Assembly: GCA_938010495.1 (NCBI GenBank)
Contig: CALLUT010000156.1
Coordinates: 1-5,618 of the forward strand
Origin: Candidatus Absconditabacterales bacterium
GTDB lineage: Bacteria; Patescibacteria; JAEDAM01; Absconditabacterales; Absconditicoccaceae
Length of the DNA stretch: 5,618 nt
Direction: 5' to 3'
Shown here in pieces: positions 1 through 5,618 of this stretch (position 1 is the stretch's first letter; every line of letters begins with the position of its first letter). The translations under genes and the position numbers were made by a program. A model generated the notes under the pieces. The model did no database searches. It saw nothing but the letters and a program-made list of their open reading frames with translations, and had not been told where the DNA came from.

Positions 1-356
1 ATCTTCCAATCTCATGCAGGAGAACGACTCAACCAATCATTTGTAGCTCTTGTTCAAAGGTTTTGTACCATGAGTCAATCTTTTAGTTCAATTGATTGGT
101 CCTTATTTGAGACTTCAACTTTTAAGGTATGTTTTTTTCATAGAGTTTGTGAACAATCATACAGCGGCAAATAATCTTGCGCAACAAAAAGTCACAATAA
201 TTTCATAATATGATTTTCTATTGCTGTTGTTTTTCAAACGTGTTCAGGTCAACTTACAATCAAAAATGGTACTGTTTCTTTTTGAGAAAGAGTATCAAAA
301 AAAGTTTGTAAGAGTTTCTTAGATTGTTCGTTTCACAATAATTGCTTCATGAACAT
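1..356 (-). CDS. holB: DNA polymerase III subunit delta'-like AAA+ protein (N-terminal 118 codons, truncated by window edge)
   Basis: Probable clamp-loader subunit (delta prime, HolB family), which in the cytoplasm helps load the sliding clamp on primed DNA. Read with UGA as Gly, the frame starts MFMKQLLGNEQSKKLL, the usual delta-prime/DnaX opening. A full Walker A box follows at residues 36-43 (GPEHVGKT), preceded by a hydrophobic strand (FLIVS). Both Walker A glycines are TGA codons. Residues 107-118 (DWLSRSPAGDWK) resemble the delta-prime helix just before the Walker B strand (FLSLKPYEG-WK type). No DnaX-type zinc-binding cysteine cluster follows Walker A in the visible part, so delta prime is favoured over gamma/tau. 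An intact Walker A is common in delta prime outside E. coli. ATG at 356 was chosen; ATG at 350 is an alternative. Neither has a Shine-Dalgarno. The start lies 22 bp after the PKD gene's stop, so the two are probably co-transcribed. Walker B and the rest lie outside the window. Confidence 0.75.
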
Positions 357-378
357 ACTGTAAAGAATTCTAAGGTAA

Positions 379-2766
379 TTAGAAGACTTTTATGTTTGTT
401 CTACTTGTTACAGGAACGTCATCAGCATATTGTATTTCTACTCTAATCTCATAGTCTCAAGGTTTATCAAAGCGAACAGGAGTTGTTGAACAAGATCTCC
501 CATCACAACCAACTCATCATTTTGGTCAGAAATCCCAATCAATATGGTCAACTAATCAATCAGTTTCCACGCTAAAGGTTACAATTTCTCATACTCTTGC
601 CTGTCTAGTAGGGTGAGAGTCAACGCTTATTTCTACTTCTCTTTGTTTTTTCTTCACAACAATAGGTGTTTCTAAGCGGTATGAATCTGTATATCACTTT
701 TTTGTTTTTACAGTTACTTTTGGATAAAATTCACCAGAATCTTTTTCTGTATCATATCTATATTCATGAGTTACTTTTCACTGACTGATATTTTGTCTGG
801 TTGTTCCATCACCAAAATCCCATGTAAAGTACACAATTTCATCTTCCTCATCATATAATGGAGATATAGATGCATCTAAAACCACTTCCAGTGGATCTTC
901 ACCTACATCTGGTTCAACATTCATAAACGCTTTCACTGGCTGTCTAGAAACATCTACTGAATAGATTTGTTCTTCTTGTTTTCACGTTATTGAAGTCATA
1001 ACAAACTTCATTTCTTTTGTTCAAAGTTTACCAATGTTTACTTCAAATATTTTTTGATTTTTATCACCAAATACTTGTCTTCAATCATAATATAATTTCA
1101 AGTCTGCATTTGGATCCGGCTGGATACTTTGTACATCTAATTCTATAATAGCTGGAAGCATTGTTACGGTAATTTCTTCATTTACCTCATCAATTTGAAC
1201 TGCTGTACTATCACCTACTGAAACAAATGGTGTTGATTCATCTTGCCTGAATCTTGCCTCAAAATTCACACGATTTCAAATAAATCATACCTGCAATGGT
1301 TTAGGAACACAGCTTCATTTTTCACCTTCTGGAGTATAATAACTTACTTGTATTTCATAATCTCATCAAGATTCAAATGTGTGTGAATGAGTGTCTCTAC
1401 TTTCTTTTTCATTTCTTTTTACAAAGGTGTCTTGTTGCTTATCATAAATTGTATATTGGTACTGACCAACATCAACTAATTCGTCAAATTGTGGTGTAAA
1501 TTTATATTTTTTATCTCAATCAATACTTTCACTCTTCAAAGTACATTGTGCAAGATCTGACTCTACTATTCTCACATCGAATGCAAACCAAGTATCTTCA
1601 AATCATTGTAATTCTGGAAGTCTATATGATATAGTATGGAGTTTTGATTGTCCAAATGGATAGATAAAGTTTGAATTATTTTCGATATCTGCTTGTTTAT
1701 CTCAATCCATATCCCATATAATTCTATCATTCTTTAAACCAAGATCACTAAAGAGCAACTGTGCTTTTACATCTACAAGAACTGGTGCAACTCACATAAT
1801 TACTTCATTAAGTTTATCATTAAGGTATGGTTCATCTTCTTCTGGGACAAGCCTAATTTCTCCATTTACGGTAAATTTCGTTACATAAAATGATTGTGTT
1901 TGTTTTTCTCATGTCACTCTATTTGTGTAATCTACATTCAAGGTAAGATCATATCATCATTTATTTAAATAGAGACAATAATCATCAAAATATCAGTTAT
2001 TTGCTCATAAGTGAATTTGACTATTAGCAGAAAGGAATTGCCCGTTTCCACAATCTACACTAAATCATGTAATTGGATTTGATCAAATTGCAGGAGCAAC
2101 ATTTTTATCAAATTGTGGTTTATTAAGTTGATATCTAAGCTTCATAGGTGCAATTAATGGGACATTTCATGTTCAAGCATTTATAATGCCATCTCTTGTT
2201 TCTAAGAAAGGAACTAATAATAGATTAGTCTGAATTTTTTGTGCTCATCATAACGATCTAATCTTTTGAATACTCAATGTTCAAGTAATAATAGTTGCTA
2301 ATATCATGATAATTCATCAAATTAATCATAAGATGAATTTTATTTTACTTTTTGTTTTTACCGTAACTAATCTATATACATTTAGAACAAATACATAGAA
2401 TCATGCAAAGAATATAAGACCAAAGAACATTGCTGCAAAGATCAGTAAGATCATTTTCACATCTTCTACTTCTAGTCCAATACCTTGTAAGAAATCAGAT
2501 GATGTAATTGCAAAATACAGTCCAGCATAAACCAATCATAGAAAGAGAATGAAAAAGAATCAACATCATATCATAAATACTTTGGGAGATATTTTTCCTC
2601 ATCTTTTAACTTTTCATGATACTCATCATCACGCTCAAAGCGGTTTTGCAACTGCTACTTTTTTCTTTTTGAGTCTTGCAAAAGGATCTGCTGCTTTTTC
2701 TTCAACAGGTGTTTCTGTAGTTGTTTCAACAGGTGTTCCTTCTACTGGTTTCTTTTCTTCTGCCAT
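379..2766 (-). CDS. Membrane-anchored PKD/Ig-like repeat protein with three N-terminal transmembrane segments (795 aa, UGA=Gly)
   Basis: Large envelope protein, probably displaying beta-sandwich repeats outside the cell; ligand and role unknown. The first 60 residues are charged and low in complexity (Glu/Pro/Thr, then RLKKKK and a Gly-rich linker with three consecutive TGA codons). Hydrophobic segments lie near residues 63-87, 105-128 and 144-162. Three segments with a basic cytoplasmic N-terminus put the large C-terminal part outside. That part has a canonical PKD motif WDFGDG at 649-654, with a following HEYRY strand and GEFYPKVTV. A second copy has WDFG at 744-747, where the Gly is TGA, then a KPGDYEIRVEI strand. 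Degenerate copies appear near 351 (WDMDGD) and 463 (TFESGGDYEIQV). The start is the ATG at 2766 (MAEEKKPVEG); the stop is TAA at 379-381. The frame is unbroken only with UGA as Gly. A candidate promoter lies upstream and a clamp-loader gene follows closely. PKD domains are often adhesive, but a specific function cannot be read here. Confidence 0.9.
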
Positions 2767-2799
2767 GTGGTATATATATAGGTAAATTTATATACCTTA

Positions 2800-2828
2800 A
2801 GTATACTCTTTGCTTATTTTTAATGCAA
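2800..2828 (-). promoter_or_regulatory. Candidate sigma-70-type promoter for the PKD gene
   Basis: On the minus strand a TTGCAT (-35, positions 2823-2828) is followed by 17 bases and TATACT (-10, positions 2800-2805). The -10 matches consensus at five of six bases; the -35 is weak. It lies just downstream of the preceding gene's terminator and about 34 bp upstream of the ATG at 2766, the expected place for the promoter of the PKD-delta-prime unit. In DNA this AT-rich, chance -10 matches are frequent, so confidence is moderate. Confidence 0.42.
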
Positions 2829-2894
2829 AAAAGTGGTTGTACTACATGGAGATTGTTTGCATAATGTAAAAAATATGATATAAAATTTTTTCAA

Positions 2895-2924
2895 TAAAAA
2901 AATCTGACTTTTTAGGGTCAGATT
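2895..2924 (-). terminator. Rho-independent terminator of the secreted-protein gene
   Basis: On the minus strand an 8-bp perfect stem (AATCTGAC, 2917-2924; GTCAGATT, 2901-2908) with an 8-base loop runs directly into a run of about seven T. It starts 17 bp after the TAA at 2942-2944. This is the classic intrinsic-terminator layout, in the right orientation and position. It separates the secreted-protein transcript from the PKD-gene transcript. Confidence 0.82.
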
Positions 2925-2941
2925 CTTATTAAAGAAATGCA

Positions 2942-3952
2942 TTAGAACTGAGTACTTATTTGAACATATCCAGTAATTTTCTTGTCTTTTACTATGTATC
3001 ATGGTCAAAGAACTACATCAACTGGCACATCTCCAAGTTTTACTTTTCAAATAGCTAGGGCTCAAACTTCAGCATATTCATCAAGATCTCAAAGATCATT
3101 TTCTTTCCAATTTTGAACTCAGTATAATGCAATCAATGCATCTTCATGAGGTAAATCAATCGCGTATCATAGTTTGTATCAGTAATTATCTTTTCACATA
3201 GTTTCATTGTACACAATAGTTCATGATACTGCTTGATATGCTCAACTAAGTACTAATCAAAGGTTATCTCAATCTTGATATCGTCATGCAATATTGATTT
3301 TTTTGGTAATTTCTTTTGAATTTGCACTATCAGCCAATCATAGGTTTAATCAGAATTGAGGAGCCGTATCTCATGATTCATCTGGCACAGCGGCAAGTCA
3401 AACTGATCAATTGATTTTTCATTTTTTGTCTAATCTTACTCATGGTTTTCATCATTGAATAAGTGCGTCTGTTCATGTTTCAAAGTGTCCAGCTCCGCTT
3501 AATGGTTTTGGACGAAGTAGCGTCGCAGGAGTTGCAAGTAATCATGAAGATACAGCATAATTTTCTCAAATTTTTTGTTTAAGGAAAGCTTGTCCTAGTA
3601 CATATTTTCAATTATCACTTACATCAATAAGTCACCATGTATTCAATGATAAGTTCTTTGTAAGGTCAAAGGCTGCTCATAATCATGCTCTTGTTGTATT
3701 AAATACTTTAACATTTTCTATATTTGCTGGATCAAATGTTACTCATGTTATTTGCCCGGCATATCAACTTGTTAATGATATAGGATTTTGCGCTACATCA
3801 CTTGTATCTTTTTGATCTTCTGAATTTGATACAAGTTCTGTATTCAAATTGTCAACTAAATGTAACGATGTGTTATTTTTAACATCTTGCCCCTTTGCTG
3901 TATATAATGTCAAAGCAGCAAGTCATGTAAGAAGTAAGTTTTTAAGTTTCAT
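2942..3952 (-). CDS. Secreted glycine-rich beta-strand protein, possibly barrel-like (336 aa, UGA=Gly)
   Basis: Exported protein of unknown function. The N-terminus has a signal peptide: basic MKLK, a hydrophobic stretch (NLLLTGLAALTLYTA), then AKG before Gln-23, a plausible signal peptidase I site. The next 25 or so residues are polar and acidic. The rest alternates polar and hydrophobic residues with frequent Gly and aromatic residues (for example GYKLGYAIDL, AFDLTKNLSL, GYVQISTQF). This is the pattern of amphipathic beta-strands, and the protein ends in Phe, as many outer-membrane barrels do. By my count about 33 of 40 glycines are TGA, so the gene is invisible under the standard code. ATG at 3952 is the natural start because it gives the signal peptide; the stop is TAA at 2942-2944. 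It has its own candidate promoter and a strong terminator, suggesting a monocistronic message. Alternatives are a secreted beta-solenoid or an S-layer-like surface protein. I recognise no named family. Confidence 0.88.
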
Positions 3953-4004
3953 AGTAATAGTTTATAAATAGTAAAGGTTCATAGGATTACATGCATGTGT
4001 CTGT

Positions 4005-4032
4005 ACTATAAAAATATATTGACATATTTCAA
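4005..4032 (-). promoter_or_regulatory. Candidate sigma-70-type promoter for the secreted-protein gene
   Basis: On the minus strand TTGAAA (4027-4032), a 16-base spacer and TATAGT (4005-4010) form a good sigma-70-like promoter. Transcription would start near 3998, leaving a leader of about 46 nt before the ATG at 3952. The predicted start coincides with the palindrome ACATGCATGT (3989-3998), which could serve as an operator; that is inference. No Shine-Dalgarno is visible in the leader. Confidence 0.55.
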
Positions 4033-4046
4033 TATTAATATATAGT
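4019..4046 (+). promoter_or_regulatory. Possible divergent plus-strand promoter, antisense to the RT gene
   Basis: On the plus strand a consensus TTGACA (4019-4024) is followed by 16 bases and TATAGT (4041-4046). It overlaps the minus-strand promoter and faces the 3' end of the RT gene. No plus-strand gene follows, so if used it would make an RNA antisense to the RT gene. The match is good, but DNA this AT-rich gives false promoters easily. Confidence 0.28.
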
Positions 4047-4080
4047 ATGGTGTTAATAATTTTTTACAACGGTAATATTT

Positions 4081-4093
4081 TTACATTATGTAA
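4081..4093. repeat. Short perfect inverted repeat over the RT stop codon
   Basis: TTACAT-T-ATGTAA is a perfect 6-bp inverted repeat around one central base, spanning the end of the RT reading frame. On the minus strand it is not followed by a long T tract, so it does not qualify as a standard terminator. Its role is unknown and chance occurrence is plausible in such AT-rich sequence. Confidence 0.35.
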
Positions 4094-5618
4094 TCACTTC
4101 ACCACTCACTCATCTCATTGATTGAACGTTCTTTGGTATTTTCATATGAGCGAAATGTTTTGCCATAGCTCATTTGAATCGTTTTTCAAAGTAAGCTGGG
4201 ACATGTCATTTCACATCCATAATAAAATTCCTGATACCATGAAGTACATACGCAAGTTGTATGTGATCAATAGTTCAGTCAGGTCTTTTATATTTTCTAT
4301 CTAATTGACTTGGGTATAACGTTGCTGTTTTTGCAAATGCAGTGTATGCACGCATTTTATGTTGTGATATTCATATTCTTCAATCTTTTCAAATCAATAC
4401 TCATGTAACTTCCTTTACAGTCGAGGACGTTGGTGTTCGTGATTTTTCTTTGGGAAGTTTCAAAGTTCGTCAGTTTTCATTTACAATTTTTCTAATATCT
4501 TGTTGAAAAGCAAGAAATGGCTTATCATCTCCAGTTTTGTTTATACCAGAAATATATCTATCAATATCTCATATAAGATTAAATATATAATTTTTCTCAA
4601 ATTGATTTTGATTGTTCATAAAGTCATGGTCACGAATAGTTACAAAACGTTGTTTGATAAGTAAAGTAGCCTCTCTTAAACGGCGTATTGATGACACATC
4701 AAATTGTTTATCATTTGAAATGTTTAGTAAAGCATTTAACCAAACAAGCATTCCTGATTGAACGGTTACAAGATTTTTTCTTGTATCTTCTGGATCAATA
4801 CTCGTGTTATCTAGATCTAGTATTATTTTATCAAGAGATTTGATCTTAGTATGAGCTTGTTTAGCTAGATCATCAAATGTCTTAAAATGTTTAAATCCAA
4901 GAGCCATATCATCTATATATCTTGTATATGTTGGTTTTATAACAACTGATTCTTCACTATTAAGATATTTAATTATATCTTTATCTGTCTTTGCCATTGC
5001 TATATTTAGCATACGAGCACTTGTTGGAGCTCCTTGTGGCAATGAATTATTATGAGAAATTAGCGTAGTTAGCACATCAAAAAAACTTGTTCTTTGTCAC
5101 TGAGAAAGGTATGGGAAAGACATGTCAATCTGTTTTGATAATGAGCCCTCAAGATTTTTAAAAATCCTTTGTCATGAGACTGATGGATATGCAGATTTAA
5201 CGTCGGTTGTATATAGGTATTTTGAGGGTCTATGGTGCATCGCGTTTTTCTTTGGACTAGTTCATAATTCTCATCATTGAGCTGCAATTGAAATTGGTAC
5301 TCCTCTCAAAGACTGTAATAAATTTGATTGAATATTTTTTAGTCAAACAAATGGTGCTGATATAGTTCTAAACTCAGTTGTATTATATCATTTGGGAATA
5401 GTAAATGAGTAGTATCATTGTTCAATTTTTTTAGGCTTATCCTCTCCCCTCAAAGTAACAGGAGCAAAATCAAAATCAGACAATCTTAACCTTAAGGTAC
5501 TTTGTAACATATTTTGTGAACATCAAATAAATGAACACAATGAGTTAATTACTTGCTTATCTTTTACCATTGAAAGAATTTCTCTTTTATCTTCTCGTAG
5601 TATTGTTTCTTGATTTTT
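4086..5618 (-). CDS. Retron-type reverse transcriptase (UGA=Gly; open at right window edge)
   Basis: RNA-directed DNA polymerase. Residues are numbered from the first codon in the window. Visible parts in order: fingers, with FRTISAP then GLKNIQSNLLQSL (about 85-105); NAMHH at 125-129, matching the retron NAxxH signature; catalytic-Asp motif TTDVKSAYPSV with Asp139; LPQGAPTS at 193-200; YTRYIDDMALG with the catalytic pair Asp236-Asp237; a motif-6-like stretch (IVNENGRTLKLPKEKSR, 378-394); VTG at 404-406, the second retron signature, its Gly encoded by TGA; and a helical thumb/C-terminus to 510, TAA at 4086-4088. The order resembles retron Ec86 RT, but about 115 extra residues sit between YIDD and motif 6. 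No maturase or HNH domain follows, arguing against a group II intron. The frame is open to 5618. ATG at 5570 is a plausible true start, since about 30 codons then precede the fingers, as expected for a retron RT. In retrons such an RT makes msDNA from an adjacent RNA; neither RNA nor effector is visible here. Confidence 0.9.

Larger units (their letters stand above)
2767..2941. other. Intergenic region between secreted-protein gene and PKD gene
   Basis: This 175-bp very AT-rich gap holds, in minus-strand order, the terminator of the upstream gene and a candidate promoter for the PKD gene. A 33-nt leader follows that contains a TA repeat (2771-2780) and a short inverted repeat AGGTA/TACCT (2780-2784 and 2793-2797). 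I see no small gene or structured RNA in it. The leader before the ATG at 2766 has no purine-rich Shine-Dalgarno stretch. Confidence 0.7.
3953..4085. other. Intergenic region between RT and secreted-protein gene
   Basis: This 133-bp AT-rich spacer contains the candidate promoter of the secreted-protein gene, an overlapping promoter-like sequence facing the RT gene, and a 10-bp palindrome ACATGCATGT at 3989-3998 near the predicted transcription start. A perfect TTACAT-T-ATGTAA inverted repeat (4081-4093) overlaps the RT stop codon. I find no convincing intrinsic terminator for the RT gene: no GC-containing stem followed by a T run. Confidence 0.65.

Noticed and set aside
379..2766. UGA read as tryptophan (code 4, Mycoplasma-like)
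   Set aside because: TGA occurs at glycine-specific positions (Walker A, VTG, WDFG) and in Gly-rich linkers, while TGG is used for the conserved Trp of WDFGDG.
2549..2785. Plus-strand open frame of 78 codons
   Set aside because: It lies antisense to the N-terminus of the PKD gene, is rich in low-complexity Ser/Thr/Val, and mirrors the Gly/Glu/Lys-rich coding strand; no independent support.
2771..2797. TA repeat and AGGTA/TACCT inverted repeat in the PKD gene leader as an operator or riboswitch
   Set aside because: Too short and AT-only to distinguish from chance; mentioned under the intergenic region only.
2820..3008. Minus-strand open frame of 62 codons across the end of the secreted-protein gene
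   Set aside because: It overlaps the 3' end of the real gene in another frame and runs through the intrinsic terminator.
4122..4304. Plus-strand open frame of 60 codons
   Set aside because: It is antisense to the RT thumb region, whose minus-strand reading is conserved; no recognisable protein feature.
4569..5287. RT split into separate fragments (about 4569-5075 and 5069-5287), suggesting a pseudogene
   Set aside because: The breaks are TGA codons that read as Gly in one continuous frame with conserved RT motifs on both sides; the apparent change of frame arises because the 5069-5287 fragment is in another frame.
4086..5618. RT as a group II intron protein or a diversity-generating retroelement RT
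   Set aside because: No maturase or HNH domain after the thumb, and no template/variable repeat pair visible in the window; NAxxH and VTG favour the retron type.
1..5618. CRISPR array, tRNA, rRNA or insertion sequence
   Set aside because: No regularly spaced repeats, cloverleaf-like segment, rRNA signature or transposase/terminal inverted repeats were seen on either strand.

Overview
The window is AT-rich bacterial DNA that makes sense only if UGA is read as glycine (genetic code 25). Under the standard code the minus strand breaks into fragments. With UGA as Gly it resolves into four tightly packed genes, all on the minus strand, ending at TAA codons where the end is visible. UGA falls at invariant glycines: both Walker A glycines of a clamp-loader subunit, the glycine of a VTG motif in a reverse transcriptase, and the glycine of a PKD-type WDFG motif. 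TGG is still used for Trp in the same genes, so UGA is not Trp. This code is known from Candidatus Absconditabacteria (SR1) and Gracilibacteria (BD1-5) of the Candidate Phyla Radiation (Patescibacteria), so the source is probably one of these. I cannot tell which.

In transcription order (high to low coordinates): (1) a reverse transcriptase of 510 visible codons, open at the right edge, with the two retron hallmarks NAxxH and VTG, a YIDD catalytic box and an extra segment of about 115 residues between the palm and thumb motifs; (2) a 133-bp spacer holding a promoter for the next gene inside a near-palindromic, possibly divergent promoter region; (3) a 336-residue secreted, glycine-rich, beta-strand-like protein ending in Phe, followed by a clear intrinsic terminator; (4) a second promoter and a 795-residue protein with three N-terminal membrane segments and a long extracytoplasmic part carrying PKD/Ig-like repeats; (5) 22 bp later, the first 118 codons of a DNA polymerase III delta-prime-like AAA+ protein, cut by the left edge.

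The PKD gene and the delta-prime gene look co-transcribed. The secreted-protein gene looks monocistronic. The RT is the most interesting element. It looks like a retron-type RT in a UGA=Gly organism, but its non-coding RNA (normally upstream of the RT) and any effector would lie beyond position 5618, so a complete retron cannot be claimed. No tRNA, rRNA, CRISPR array or insertion sequence was seen. No convincing Shine-Dalgarno sequence precedes any of the four possible starts.
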